DNA of 36,186 nucleotides from JAQUSX01 sp035446985 (GTDB taxonomy: Bacteria; Bacillota; Clostridia; Christensenellales; CAG-314): positions 1 to 36,186 of the forward strand of contig DAOTGG010000008.1 of assembly GCA_035446985.1 (NCBI GenBank). Reading direction: 5' to 3'. Shown here piece after piece: positions 24,276 to 33,438 of the stretch. Below the pieces are notes generated by a model. The model saw only the letters and a list, made by a program, of their open reading frames with translations, was not told where the DNA came from and did no database searches. The stretch's first letter is position 1. Every line of letters starts with the position of its first letter. The position numbers were made by a program, and so were the translations under genes.

Positions 24276-26282
24276 TTATTCGGGCTTTTCTTCCGTTGTT
24301 TCTACGGTTTCAGCGGCGTTTTCTTCGTCTTGTTTTTTAGCTCCGCGTTTCTTTTGCTGATAATCAGCGGGTTTTTCCATTGTGGACTTGCGTGACAGCG
24401 TAACGCGTTTGTTTTCAGCGTCAAATTCCGTAATTTCAACGTCTATCATATCGCCGATTTTAAGCGCTTCGTTAATATCGCCGAGCCATTCCCAAGAAAC
24501 GTTAGAAATGTGCAAAAGTCCGTCAATACCGTCGTCGAGTTCGATAAAAGCGCCGAAAGGAAGTATACGAGCGACTTTGCCCTTAACTACTGTGCCAACG
24601 GGGAATTTTTCAGCGGCAACAGCCCAAGGATGCGGTTGAAGTTGTTTGAAACCGATTGAAACTCTGTTTGCTTCACGGTCAAGTTTTAATACTACGAATT
24701 CGTAAGTTTTGTTAAGTTCGAGTACTTCAGCGGGATTTTTGATGGGATTCCATGATAAATCGCTCAAGTGAGCCAAACAATCGAAACCGCGTACGTTTAC
24801 GAATGCGCCAAAAGGAGCGAAACGCAAAACTTTGCCTTCAACAATTTCGTTTTCTTCGATATTGGTCCAGAAATTGTCTTCTTTTTCTTGTTTTTCTTTA
24901 AGTAAAATTTCTTTTTGGCTAGCGACGATTTTTTTCTTATTGTCGTCTACTCCGTCGGGCAAAGCTACCAAACGCAGCGTTTTTCCAACGTATTGTTCCA
25001 AATTTCTGACGAAACCAGCACGGATTTGCGAAGCGGGAACAAAAACGGTGTAGCTTCCAAGCTTGGAGAGCAAACCGCCCTTTACCGCCTTTATCATCGC
25101 CAATTCAAAAACGTTGCCGTCTTTGATACCGTCTACCAAAGCGTCGTCTTTATATAGCAAATCTATTTCCTTTTTTGATAGTGTAACTCTTTTGTCAGTA
25201 CCAACTACTATACATTCGATAGTGTCACCGATTTTAAGGTTATTTTTTACTTCTTGAAAATCACCTTCAAGAGTAAGTTCTTCGTTGGGAACGAAACCGT
25301 CGCCCTTAGAATTTGGAATTGTTACCGAAACACCGTCATCGTGCTTCTGAATAACTGTGCCTTTGATCTTTTGACCCTTGCGGAAAGTTCTCTTAGCGGG
25401 TATTTTCTCCACTGCCTGAGCAAATTCCTCATTGACTTCTACAACTTGTGCGCTGTCTTTTGCTTCTGCAAACATTTTCGACAAAACCTCCTCCATCAAC
25501 TCCGTCGGAGTTGAAGCTCCTGCGATTAAACATATTTTTTCAAAATTTGACAGATCGGGAATTTCACTCGCATTCTCAACAAAGACGACGTTCTTGCAGC
25601 CGTTTTTGGCGATGTCAAACAGTTTGTTTCCGTTACTGCTGAGTTTGTCGCCGACGACTACCGTATAATCGCATTTTTTGGGAATATTTTCCGCAAAATT
25701 CTGTCTGCCTATGGTAGTATAACAAATTGTGTTAAATACGACAAGTGTTTTTACCCCATCTGTCAAAAGATTTGCCAACGATTTTTCTACCAAAGTGTGA
25801 TTAAAAGTGGTTTGGAACATCACTAAAACTTTTTCAAAGCCTGTTAAATCGTACGTCGTGTTGCCGTCTAAAATAATGGCGGAATTATTACACCAGCCGT
25901 TTATGCCAATGATTTCGGGGTGGTTTTTATCGCCGAATAGGACTATCTGGTAGCCTTTTTCATAGTATTCTTTCGCTCTGGTCTGTATTCTTTTGACAAA
26001 AACGCACGTAGCGTCCACTATTTTTATTCCATTATCATGGCAGTAATCAAATACTTCCTTGCCCGCGCCGTGCGCGCGTATAATTAGCGTGTCGCCTTTT
26101 TTTAATTCTTTTAAATCGTTAATGGGCTTAACGCCGTTTTTTTCAAGCTCCGCCACAACGGCCTTATTATGAATAATATAGCCCAAAGAAAAAACGCGCT
26201 CGCCTTTTGTATTTAAAGCGAGCTTGACAGCGTTTTCCACGCCTTTACAAAAACCGTTGTATTTGCTTGTGAAAATTTTCAA
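24276..26282 (-). CDS. ispH: IspH-ribosomal protein S1 fusion (HMBPP reductase plus S1 domains)
   Basis: The N-terminal half (about residues 1-280) is 4-hydroxy-3-methylbut-2-enyl diphosphate reductase, the last step of the MEP isoprenoid pathway. Its three Fe-S cysteines are Cys12 (GFCKGV), Cys93 (DATCVFV) and Cys187 (FNTICYTT). Residues about 300-630 carry four S1 RNA-binding repeats, of which the third and fourth are the clearest (GAFVNVRGFDCLAHLSDLSW and GAFIELDDGIDGLLHISNVSW). The tail is charged. The same bifunctional fusion is known in many Clostridia, so it is not an assembly artefact. The start is TTG with CGGAGA about 9 bases upstream, 15 bases after plsC. Confidence 0.96.
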   Translation of the reverse strand: MKIFTSKYNGFCKGVENAVKLALNTKGERVFSLGYIIHNKAVVAELEKNGVKPINDLKELKKGDTLIIRAHGAGKEVFDYCHDNGIKIVDATCVFVKRIQTRAKEYYEKGYQIVLFGDKNHPEIIGINGWCNNSAIILDGNTTYDLTGFEKVLVMFQTTFNHTLVEKSLANLLTDGVKTLVVFNTICYTTIGRQNFAENIPKKCDYTVVVGDKLSSNGNKLFDIAKNGCKNVVFVENASEIPDLSNFEKICLIAGASTPTELMEEVLSKMFAEAKDSAQVVEVNEEFAQAVEKIPAKRTFRKGQKIKGTVIQKHDDGVSVTIPNSKGDGFVPNEELTLEGDFQEVKNNLKIGDTIECIVVGTDKRVTLSKKEIDLLYKDDALVDGIKDGNVFELAMIKAVKGGLLSKLGSYTVFVPASQIRAGFVRNLEQYVGKTLRLVALPDGVDDNKKKIVASQKEILLKEKQEKEDNFWTNIEENEIVEGKVLRFAPFGAFVNVRGFDCLAHLSDLSWNPIKNPAEVLELNKTYEFVVLKLDREANRVSIGFKQLQPHPWAVAAEKFPVGTVVKGKVARILPFGAFIELDDGIDGLLHISNVSWEWLGDINEALKIGDMIDVEITEFDAENKRVTLSRKSTMEKPADYQQKKRGAKKQDEENAAETVETTEEKPE

Positions 26283-26297
26283 TTTTTGTTTTCTCCG

Positions 26298-27002
26298 TTA
26301 TCCTTTATCGTTTTCAGCCTTTTCGGCTAAGGTTCTTCTAAAATTATCTAATTTTTTCTGCTCTTTTTTAGTCAGTTTGCGGCGTTTTTTGCCTTTGGAA
26401 GCGATGTATTTGTCCGCGCTTGTTTTTAATTCGACAAGTTTTTCGCATAAATCGCGCGAAATTTCTTCGAGTAAGTCTTTGGTTATTTTTCGGTCGTAAT
26501 ATTTTTCCAGCGTATATTCTTCCCCTACGACTATGTAGTTGCGATGAAACATTTTGAGTTTATCCCAAATATAAAACAGCCTTATAGGTGCTTTGGTTTT
26601 TAATGCGAGTAATGCCGTTCCCGTGTGAAAAGGTTTGAAGTTTTCGGGGTCGGGACTACGTGTTCCTTCGGGGAAAATGCCTAATATTTTTTCGCCGTTA
26701 AGGATTTCAAGACTTTTTTTAATAGCCGCAAGGTCGACGTCTCCGCGTGAAACCGGTACGTATTCGAGCGAATTGAAAACGGAACGCAAAAATCCGTTTT
26801 TACGGAATTCGGCTTTATACATAAAATGAATTTGATTTTTGCAGTAAGCGGACCATACCACGGGATCCCATCCCGAATTGTGGTTCATAACGAAAATTGT
26901 TTTTTTGTCCTCAAATTTTTTTGGTCCGAAAACAGTAACGGGATAAAAAGGACGTATAAGAGGTTTTAATAATTTCGCAAATCCGTATAAATTTTTACAC
27001 AC
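26298..27002 (-). CDS. plsC: 1-acyl-sn-glycerol-3-phosphate acyltransferase
   Basis: This enzyme acylates lysophosphatidic acid to phosphatidic acid at the membrane. The acyltransferase motif NHNSGWD (His41, Asp46) and the FPEGTRS motif (110-116) are intact. The 234 residues end in a Lys/Arg-rich tail. The start is GTG, overlapping the end of cmk by 8 bases. The order cmk, plsC, ispH-rpsA is typical of Clostridia. Confidence 0.94.
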   Translation of the reverse strand: MCKNLYGFAKLLKPLIRPFYPVTVFGPKKFEDKKTIFVMNHNSGWDPVVWSAYCKNQIHFMYKAEFRKNGFLRSVFNSLEYVPVSRGDVDLAAIKKSLEILNGEKILGIFPEGTRSPDPENFKPFHTGTALLALKTKAPIRLFYIWDKLKMFHRNYIVVGEEYTLEKYYDRKITKDLLEEISRDLCEKLVELKTSADKYIASKGKKRRKLTKKEQKKLDNFRRTLAEKAENDKG

Positions 27003-27663
27003 GTTTTTTATCTCCTATTACTTCTAAAAATTTGTTTATTACTTCGTCTACCGAAAGGAAGCTGCTATCTATTAAAACTGCGTCCGATACTTGTACGAGC
27101 GGAGCTATTTGTCTATGAGAGTCATTGTAATCGCGCGCCATAATATCGCTCAAAACCTGCTCGTACGGCAAATCCTGACCTTTTTGCGCGAGTTCTTTCA
27201 CTCTGCGGCAAGCCCTTACTTCCGCTGAGGCGGTAAGGAAAAACTTGAATTTTGCGTCGGGTAAAACGTAACTTCCAATATCTCTTCCGTCCAAAACGCA
27301 ATCACGTTTTTTTGCTATTTCACGCTGTGATTCAGCCATTTTTATACGCACGCACGGCACAGCGGAAATATCGCTAGCCATTTTTGATACGGCATGCTCT
27401 CGGATTTCGGACGTGACGTCGACTTCGTCCAAAAACACTTTTTGAACGCCGTCAATGTATCTGACGTCGACCAAAGTGCGGTCGAGCATACTTTTTACAG
27501 CCGCCTCGTCTTTTACGTCTAAGTCGCTTTTAAGAGCCTTTAAACCCAGACAACGGTACATCGCGCCTGTATCTAGATACATTATATCAAGCTTTTTCGC
27601 CAATAGTTTTGCGATTGTGCTTTTTCCCGCTCCACTGGGTCCGTCTATGGCTATGGTAATCAA
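26995..27663 (-). CDS. cmk: Cytidylate kinase
   Basis: Cmk phosphorylates CMP and dCMP. The P-loop GPSGAGKST (8-16), the LDTGAMYR substrate segment and the LDGRDIGSYVLPDA motif are present in a normal 222-residue protein. The start is TTG with AAGGAAGGA about 6 bases upstream, overlapping the aroH stop codon. Confidence 0.96.
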   Translation of the reverse strand: MITIAIDGPSGAGKSTIAKLLAKKLDIMYLDTGAMYRCLGLKALKSDLDVKDEAAVKSMLDRTLVDVRYIDGVQKVFLDEVDVTSEIREHAVSKMASDISAVPCVRIKMAESQREIAKKRDCVLDGRDIGSYVLPDAKFKFFLTASAEVRACRRVKELAQKGQDLPYEQVLSDIMARDYNDSHRQIAPLVQVSDAVLIDSSFLSVDEVINKFLEVIGDKKRV

Positions 27664-28004
27664 ATTAAATCCTTCCTTAAATTTATTGCGTCCTTTAGAT
27701 AAATATGCTTTGGCGTAAAATCAGCGTCGACCGTGATTAACACTCTTATACACATCGGCAGAGAGCCGATTACGCGCATTTCCTGCGCGCACATCATAGG
27801 CACAGCCGAAAATCCCATTTCGCGGGCATATTTGGCAGGGTAAGCCGCCGTGATGTCGGCCGTGCAGGTAAAAACGGCAAACTGAATTTGCGCTATTTTT
27901 ATTTTGTTTTTAGATAAAATTTCCGTCAAAAGCTCTTTGACTGCCGTTTCTATTTCGCGTTCGTCATTGTTTTCGACGGTAATCGCTCCGCGTATGGTTT
28001 TCAT
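27660..28004 (-). CDS. aroH: Chorismate mutase, AroH type
   Basis: This monofunctional chorismate mutase converts chorismate to prephenate for Phe and Tyr synthesis. The 114 residues match the trimeric AroH fold, with the N-terminal IRGAITVENND and the active-site segments FTCTADITAAYPAKYAREMG and VLITV near the end. ATG has GGAG about 8 bases upstream. It starts 3 bases after the flavoprotein gene and overlaps cmk. Confidence 0.92.
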   Translation of the reverse strand: MKTIRGAITVENNDEREIETAVKELLTEILSKNKIKIAQIQFAVFTCTADITAAYPAKYAREMGFSAVPMMCAQEMRVIGSLPMCIRVLITVDADFTPKHIYLKDAINLRKDLI

Positions 28005-28007
28005 TTT

Positions 28008-29234
28008 TTATTTCTCCGTAGCGGCGTATAAACCCGCAGCGTAACCCGTTGAAAAAGCTATTTGCAGATTAAATCCGCCTGTTACTGCGTCCACGTCTAT
28101 CATTTCGCCAGAAAAGTACAAGTTTTCAATCAATTTGCTTTGCATGGTTTTGGGGTTGATTTCTTTTACGCTTACTCCGCCGCTTGTCACAACGGCAGTA
28201 TTCAAATCCCCGAGTTTTACCGCCGTCAAGGTGAAATTTTTTAAAGTTTTTACCAAAACAGCTCTTTCTTCGGCGGTTATCTGGTTTACTTTTTTGTCGG
28301 GATTGATTTTTGTAACCTCTATTATAACCGAAATAAGTCTCTCGGGCAATAGTCCGTTTAAAGAATTTTTGAAAGTTTTGTTGGAATTAATAGAAAAATC
28401 CCGCAAGATGCGAGCGTCAAGAATTTCGTTCGTCAAAGCGGGTTTTAAGTCGACTGCTATCGTAAAGTCGTTTATATTTTGCTTATTTATGTATGCCGAA
28501 GCCGTCAGTATTATCGGTCCAGATATGGCGTCGTGTGTAAACAACGCTTCGCCAAACTGGGAAAAAATCGTCTTTCCGCTCTTATCTATTATTGAAATAT
28601 TGACGTTTGTAAGCGAAAGACCGGCGAGAGAATAGTCTTCTTTGGTTTTTATATCCACCAAAGACGGATAGAGATTGGTTACAGTATGACCGACGGATTT
28701 TGCCAGCGAAAAGCCGTTTCCGTCGCTGCCCGTCGCGGCATACGACGCGCCGCCGCAAGCTAAAATAACCTTATCGCATAGTACTATGCCCGACGTAGTA
28801 GTTAATGAAACTATTTTGCCGTTATTTATATCTATAGATTTTACTTTTGTGTTAAGTTTGATATCGCAGCCGAGACGAGTCAGCTCTTTTTCAAGCGTTT
28901 TAGTGACGTCGCTGGCTTTATCGGAAAGCGGAAAAACTCTGTCGCCTCTTTCCGTTTTTGTAGCTAATCCTAGCGAATTAAAAAATTCCACCGTTTTTTC
29001 GGGCGGAAACAAGTTTATCGAGCCGTAAAGAAATTTTTGGTTTGTGACGACGTTCGTTAAAAAAGTTTGGGGAGAGCAAAAGTTAGTCATATTGCATCTT
29101 CCCTTACCAGTAATATATATTTTTTTGCCGAGTTTTTCGTTGGATTCAATTAGTACTGTCTCGGCTCCGTTTCTCGCGGCGGTTACCGCTGCCATCATTC
29201 CCGCGGCTCCTCCGCCTACAACGCAGATTTTCAC
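28008..29234 (-). CDS. HI0933-family FAD-dependent oxidoreductase
   Basis: This is a flavoprotein of the HI0933/YtfP/YhiN family; its reaction is not firmly known. The dinucleotide-binding GGGAAG (7-12) at the N-terminus, EKLGKKIYITGKGRCNMTN near residue 35, and the C-terminal AVTGGFNLQIAFSTGYAAG motif are all present in a 408-residue protein of normal length. The start is GTG with AAGGAGA upstream, overlapping the surE stop codon by 4 bases. Confidence 0.9.
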   Translation of the reverse strand: MKICVVGGGAAGMMAAVTAARNGAETVLIESNEKLGKKIYITGKGRCNMTNFCSPQTFLTNVVTNQKFLYGSINLFPPEKTVEFFNSLGLATKTERGDRVFPLSDKASDVTKTLEKELTRLGCDIKLNTKVKSIDINNGKIVSLTTTSGIVLCDKVILACGGASYAATGSDGNGFSLAKSVGHTVTNLYPSLVDIKTKEDYSLAGLSLTNVNISIIDKSGKTIFSQFGEALFTHDAISGPIILTASAYINKQNINDFTIAVDLKPALTNEILDARILRDFSINSNKTFKNSLNGLLPERLISVIIEVTKINPDKKVNQITAEERAVLVKTLKNFTLTAVKLGDLNTAVVTSGGVSVKEINPKTMQSKLIENLYFSGEMIDVDAVTGGFNLQIAFSTGYAAGLYAATEK

Positions 29235-29983
29235 TTAAAAATCTCCTTTAACTTATCGAGTTCGTCGTAATCGGTGCGGTCGGTTTTTATGGGAGTAATC
29301 GCTATATATCCGTCGTGAACTGCCGTTATATCGCAGTCGGACTTTATTTCAAGCGGCTTTGGCTCGCCGTCAAGCGAATAACCTTGTCCGTCGTCGTTTT
29401 CAATTAAATCGTATCGGTCGTTGAACGAATGAATACCCAGTCTTACGAGTTTTACGCCCTTTATCTGGTCGTACGCCAGGCTTGGAGCGTTTACGCTTAA
29501 AAAAGTATAAGGTTTGTCGTAATTGACAAAATTGTCGAGATTACGAAGCGCGAATTCGATTAAACCGTCATAATTGTATTCGTTTTTATCGTTGCTTTTA
29601 CACGACAACGCCACAGTTTTTCTGCCCAGAATACACGCTTCCTGCGACGCCGAAACGGTACCCGAATAAATAACGTCCGTTCCGTAGTTCGCGCCTTCGT
29701 TCGGTCCCGATATAACTAAATCGGGTTCAATCGCCAACTGTACCAAAGCGAATTTTACGCAGTCTGTGGGCGTGCCAGTAATAGAATAAGCGGAAGTAGC
29801 TCCGTCTACTTTTTCGGTTATGCAGTAAATCGGCTTGCGGAATGTCATAAAATGACTGTAACCCGACCTTTGGGAATCGGGCGCGACAACGTGCACAATG
29901 TGACCGCTATCCGACAAAACTTTGGCTAGCTGCCGCAGTCCTACTGAATTTATTCCATCGTCGTTTACAAGCAAAATTTTCAA
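29231..29983 (-). CDS. surE: 5'-nucleotidase SurE
   Basis: SurE is a metal-dependent nucleotide phosphatase. The metal-site Asp8-Asp9 (VNDDGI), the SQRSG loop with Ser40, GTPTDCV, and SGPNEGANYG with Asn95 are conserved. The 250-residue length is normal. The start is TTG with GGGAGAG upstream. It lies 58 bases after rluB in a run of same-strand genes. Confidence 0.94.
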   Translation of the reverse strand: MKILLVNDDGINSVGLRQLAKVLSDSGHIVHVVAPDSQRSGYSHFMTFRKPIYCITEKVDGATSAYSITGTPTDCVKFALVQLAIEPDLVISGPNEGANYGTDVIYSGTVSASQEACILGRKTVALSCKSNDKNEYNYDGLIEFALRNLDNFVNYDKPYTFLSVNAPSLAYDQIKGVKLVRLGIHSFNDRYDLIENDDGQGYSLDGEPKPLEIKSDCDITAVHDGYIAITPIKTDRTDYDELDKLKEIFK

Positions 29984-30041
29984 TTTATCTCTCCCGTTTT
30001 AGCCTTATTTTTATTTAAAGCAGTTTAGTTTGTTTTAAAAA

Positions 30042-30746
30042 TTAATCTAAAGTTTTTAGATACGCCAGTTCTTTTTCGTTAAGGTCGCGGTAAGTACCTC
30101 TTGTCAAACCGCCGAGACGTATTTCGCCTATTGCCGTGCGTTTCAAAAACTCGACAGGCTTTCCTATCGCCTCGAACATATTTTTGACCTGGTGGTTTCT
30201 GCCCTCTGAGATTATTATTTCTACCTTAGTAGTGTGAACGTCGCCTTCCAAAACCGTCGCCGATATAGCTTTCGCTATCTTGCCTTCGACTTTTACGCCG
30301 TTAGTCAGCATTTTGATTTCGGGTTCCTTTACCATACCCGAAACTCTGGCAACATAAGTTTTGGTAATTTTGTGGCTTGGGTGAGTAAGCAGGTTTGTGA
30401 GATTACCGTCGTTTGTCAGTATCAATAAGCCTTCGGTGTCATAATCGAGTCTGCCGACGGGAAAAAGACGGGCTTTGATATCAATTAAGTCCATAACGGT
30501 TTTTCTGCCAAGGTCGTCTTTAACGGTGGTTACAAAACCTTTTGGCTTATGCAGCATTATATAATACAGCTTGTTTTTGGGCTTAATCGTTTTGTTGTCA
30601 AGAGTGACCGAATCCCTTTCGCTGATATCGGTTGATAAAGATAATTCTACCTTTCCGTTAACTTTAACTCTGCCGTCCTTGACAAACTGTTCCGCGGAGC
30701 GTCTGCTTGCCACTCCGCAATCCGCTAAATATTTATTTATACGCAT
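30042..30746 (-). CDS. rluB: Pseudouridine synthase RluB family
   Basis: The RsuA/RluB-type enzyme converts uridine to pseudouridine in rRNA. An S4 RNA-binding domain (about residues 1-60) precedes the catalytic domain with GRLDYDTEGLLILTNDG, where Asp101 is the catalytic aspartate. The 234-residue length fits. Assignment to 23S (RluB) rather than 16S (RsuA) sites rests on Gram-positive precedent, not on a diagnostic residue. It starts 27 bases after the carboxypeptidase gene. Confidence 0.9.
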   Translation of the reverse strand: MRINKYLADCGVASRRSAEQFVKDGRVKVNGKVELSLSTDISERDSVTLDNKTIKPKNKLYYIMLHKPKGFVTTVKDDLGRKTVMDLIDIKARLFPVGRLDYDTEGLLILTNDGNLTNLLTHPSHKITKTYVARVSGMVKEPEIKMLTNGVKVEGKIAKAISATVLEGDVHTTKVEIIISEGRNHQVKNMFEAIGKPVEFLKRTAIGEIRLGGLTRGTYRDLNEKELAYLKTLD

Positions 30747-30773
30747 TTAAAAAATTTCCTTAAAAAAAGATAA

Positions 30774-31850
30774 TTAAATAGTATACAATTTTTGTGAAAA
30801 AATCAACTGTTTGCCTAAGTAAACGTTAATTTTGTAAGCCTCTTCATTTTCGTCATAAACTACTACTTCTTTTATTTGATTGATTTCGCTCTTTTCCAGC
30901 GGATACCAAAAACTTTTTTCGCTTAGATAATAAACTTTTTTGTTATTTATTATTTCTACCGAGTATATTTTATTTTTTGGCACAATGCAGCGGGTATCGT
31001 ATTCGTTTTGGAAATATGTTAAAAGGCTTTTGGTTTCTTCAAACATATGTCCGCAGTTAAGAACGACGCAAACAAGTTCCGTGCCGTTATCCGCCGCGCC
31101 GACAAAACAACGCCCCGCGCGTTTAGTGTAACCTGTTTTGACGCCGCACGCATTTTCATAGTTATATAGAAGTTTGTTTTTATTCAAAAGCAAACGTTTT
31201 TCTTCGCCGTTGCCTATCGTGACTTTTTTTGTCGAAACTATTTCTCTAAAAGTCGGGTTTTTCATCGCTTCGCAGGAAATTACCGCCAAGTCGTACGCGC
31301 TGGTATAATGTGCGTCGTCGTGCAGTCCGTGCGGATTTACAAAATGCGTGTTTTTCAAACCCAAATATGCCGCTTTTGCGTTCATTAGTTCAGCAAAATT
31401 TTCTATACTGCCGCCGATATGAATAGCTAACGCCACAGCGCAGTCGTTGCCGCTACGGAGCATAAGTCCGTAAAGCAGTTCTTTTACAGTCAGCGTTTCG
31501 CCAAGTCTCAAATAAACGGAAGAGCCTTCCACTCCTATCGCCTTTTTGTCGATATTTACGGGTTCGTTTACGTCGCATAGCTCGACTGCGACAAGCGCGG
31601 TCATAATTTTAGTCGTACTTGCCATAGGCAGCCGAATATCGGCGTTTTTACTGAATAATACCCGACCGCTGTTTATTTCCATCACCACCGCGCTTTGAGC
31701 CGACGTCTGAGCGGAATAACCGCAAACGTTTATATTATCTAAATAAAAATTTTGAGTAGGTTCGGCGTTACTATCCGCAAAAGCGATACTAGGCAAAAGA
31801 ATAGTTAACGCGCAAATAACTGTTAATAAAAAATAACCGATTTTTTTCAT
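30774..31850 (-). CDS. D-alanyl-D-alanine carboxypeptidase (S11), DacF-like
   Basis: This is an exported penicillin-binding protein that trims the terminal D-Ala from peptidoglycan stem peptides. A signal peptide (about 1-25, ending in AFA) is followed by the active-site motifs STTK (Ser78, Lys81), SGN (133-135) and KTG (238-240), and a C-terminal beta domain of about 90 residues. It starts one base after the ytfJ stop codon, and this link to a spore protein gene suggests a sporulation-type role. A paralogue is cut by the right edge of the window. Confidence 0.93.
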   Translation of the reverse strand: MKKIGYFLLTVICALTILLPSIAFADSNAEPTQNFYLDNINVCGYSAQTSAQSAVVMEINSGRVLFSKNADIRLPMASTTKIMTALVAVELCDVNEPVNIDKKAIGVEGSSVYLRLGETLTVKELLYGLMLRSGNDCAVALAIHIGGSIENFAELMNAKAAYLGLKNTHFVNPHGLHDDAHYTSAYDLAVISCEAMKNPTFREIVSTKKVTIGNGEEKRLLLNKNKLLYNYENACGVKTGYTKRAGRCFVGAADNGTELVCVVLNCGHMFEETKSLLTYFQNEYDTRCIVPKNKIYSVEIINNKKVYYLSEKSFWYPLEKSEINQIKEVVVYDENEEAYKINVYLGKQLIFSQKLYTI

Positions 31851-31851
31851 T

Positions 31852-32220
31852 TTAACTTGTAAATTTGCCCAATAATTCTTTTGTTAAGTCCAAAAGTTTG
31901 TCCGCCGCGCTTTCTTCGTTTATTTTGAGCATTTTTATTTCGTTTCGATGTATAACCAAAAATCCTATCGGTGTAAGCGAAGCTCCGCCTCCCGAACCTC
32001 CCGCAAACTGGTTATCATTTTTTGCCAAAGCTTTCGGGGGCGTGTTGTATTCGCCGCCGCCCGCCAAAAATCCGAAAGAAACCTGAGATACGGGTAAAAT
32101 CGTGCTGCCGTCTGACGTAACCAAAGGCTTGCCGATTATCGTATTTATTTCGGTGGCGTTTTTAATGTTGGTTAACGCCGTGTTAACTATCTGCTGTATT
32201 TGATCTGATTGATTTTCCAT
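31852..32220 (-). CDS. ytfJ: Spore protein YtfJ (GerW family)
   Basis: The 122-residue protein has the family core IIGKPLVTSDGSTILPVSQV (about 24-43), then VSFGFLAGGGEY, the Gly-rich GGSGGGASLTPIGFLVI and a C-terminal helix. In Bacillus the homologue is made in the forespore and affects germination. An AAAGGGGA site precedes the ATG. It overlaps the ytfI-like gene by 38 bases, mirroring the ytfI-ytfJ pair. Confidence 0.93.
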   Translation of the reverse strand: MENQSDQIQQIVNTALTNIKNATEINTIIGKPLVTSDGSTILPVSQVSFGFLAGGGEYNTPPKALAKNDNQFAGGSGGGASLTPIGFLVIHRNEIKMLKINEESAADKLLDLTKELLGKFTS

Positions 32221-32659
32221 AATCTATCCCCTTTTTACTTAATAGCCTCGTTAATATTTTTAATATAGACGTGGTCGCTTTTATTTTTATAATCAATATT
32301 TCTTTTTGATCTTTCGCTAACTCAAAATCAAAATTCGTTTTATTGCTTACCGCTGTGATAATTTTTGCTGTGGCAAAAGCCGTACACAAAAACGGTTCGG
32401 AAAGTTTTTCGTAACCGCACAAGTATTTTAACGACAATTTTTTTACCGTAAACGCATCTAACAAAAAATAAGGCGGTTTTTTAGTCGCTTTTATTTTTTC
32501 TCCGTCGATTTTTTGCTCGAATATCTTGATATTAAATATTTTCAGCGCAATCACGGGGAAAATATCGCTGTAAAAGCCCGCGGAAACGCTTAACGATATA
32601 GGTAAAACTAAGATTATCGTCAAAAGCATAAACGAAACGGCAATGTAAATAACTGTCAT
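32183..32659 (-). CDS. YtfI-like DUF2953 membrane protein
   Basis: The 158-residue protein has one N-terminal membrane helix (about residues 3-26) and a basic soluble part. Its layout and its overlap with ytfJ identify it as the DUF2953/YtfI family, linked to sporulation by context only. Sequence conservation in this family is low, so the assignment rests largely on position. No clear ribosome binding site precedes the ATG. It opens the long run of genes that ends at ispH-rpsA. Confidence 0.7.
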   Translation of the reverse strand: MTVIYIAVSFMLLTIILVLPISLSVSAGFYSDIFPVIALKIFNIKIFEQKIDGEKIKATKKPPYFLLDAFTVKKLSLKYLCGYEKLSEPFLCTAFATAKIITAVSNKTNFDFELAKDQKEILIIKIKATTSILKILTRLLSKKGIDYGKSIRSNTADS

Positions 32660-32683
32660 ATATTTAGCATTGAAAAAATGAGA

Positions 32684-32718
32684 ATAAAATATGCGTTTTC
32701 TATTAAATGAAAACGCAT
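32684..32718 (-). terminator. Probable terminator of scpB operon
   Basis: The perfect 9-bp stem ATGCGTTTT (32691-32699) with AAAACGCAT (32710-32718) has a 10-base loop and a weak, interrupted U-run on the minus strand, about 75 bases past the scpB stop codon. Confidence 0.5.
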
Positions 32719-32790
32719 TTGAAAAATATATTTTATTTAATTTTTTGTTAATTAGATTTTTTTGTGAAGTAAAAACACTTTTATAAAAAA

Positions 32791-33438
32791 TTATTGAGAT
32801 TCGATAATCTCGAATTCTTCCCCTTTCAAAAATTCGGGCACTTCGTCTTCGGGTTTGAAATCTTTATCTCGGTTGCTGTTATATAAATCCGTGTCGGGTG
32901 TAAGACCTACCGACAAAGTTTGAATACGGTTTAAAAGCATTTCGTAATCGGGCAGATCGTCGATATTTTCCAGCGAAAATCTTTTTAAAAACTCGTCCGT
33001 CGTGCCGAATAAAAGCGGCTTGCCGATAGCGTCTTTTCTGCCCAATATTTTGACCATATTGAGTTTTGAAAGCGCTTGAATAGCGTATGTGCAGTCTACG
33101 CCCCTTATTTCTTCCACTTCCAAACGGGTGACAGGCTGTTTGTACGCGACGATAGCCAATGTTTCCAGCATAGCTTTCGTAAGTTCTTTTTCACGTATAG
33201 GGTTAAGCACGCTCGAAACGTCGTTTATGTAATCGGGATTGGAAGCCAGTTGAAGCTTGTCGTTAAAACGCAAAATGTTGATACCGCAAACTCCCGAATA
33301 ACGGTTTTGCAGGTCGTAGATTGCATCGGAAAGCTCTTTTTTGCTGATGCCGAGCTTGTCGGAAATTTCCTTTTCTTCCACTTCTTTGCCCGCTACAAAA
33401 AGTATGGATTCTATTATATTAGCCAAGTTTTTTTTCAT
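32791..33438 (-). CDS. scpB: Segregation and condensation protein B
   Basis: ScpB is the winged-helix kite subunit of the SMC-ScpAB condensin. The sequence shows NIIESILFVAGKEV, the two winged helices, and the signature TLAIVAYKQPVTRLEVEEIRGVD. The frame extends to a TTG at 33456, but the ATG at 33438 has AAAAGGA about 9 bases upstream and gives the usual MKKNLANIIESILF start (215 residues). It overlaps scpA by 20 bases, indicating coupled translation. Confidence 0.95.
   Translation of the reverse strand: MKKNLANIIESILFVAGKEVEEKEISDKLGISKKELSDAIYDLQNRYSGVCGINILRFNDKLQLASNPDYINDVSSVLNPIREKELTKAMLETLAIVAYKQPVTRLEVEEIRGVDCTYAIQALSKLNMVKILGRKDAIGKPLLFGTTDEFLKRFSLENIDDLPDYEMLLNRIQTLSVGLTPDTDLYNSNRDKDFKPEDEVPEFLKGEEFEIIESQ

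Noticed and set aside
28135..28635. Plus-strand frame of 166 codons opposite the HI0933 flavoprotein gene
   Set aside because: It is antisense to an intact conserved gene, with no ribosome binding site and no recognisable domain.
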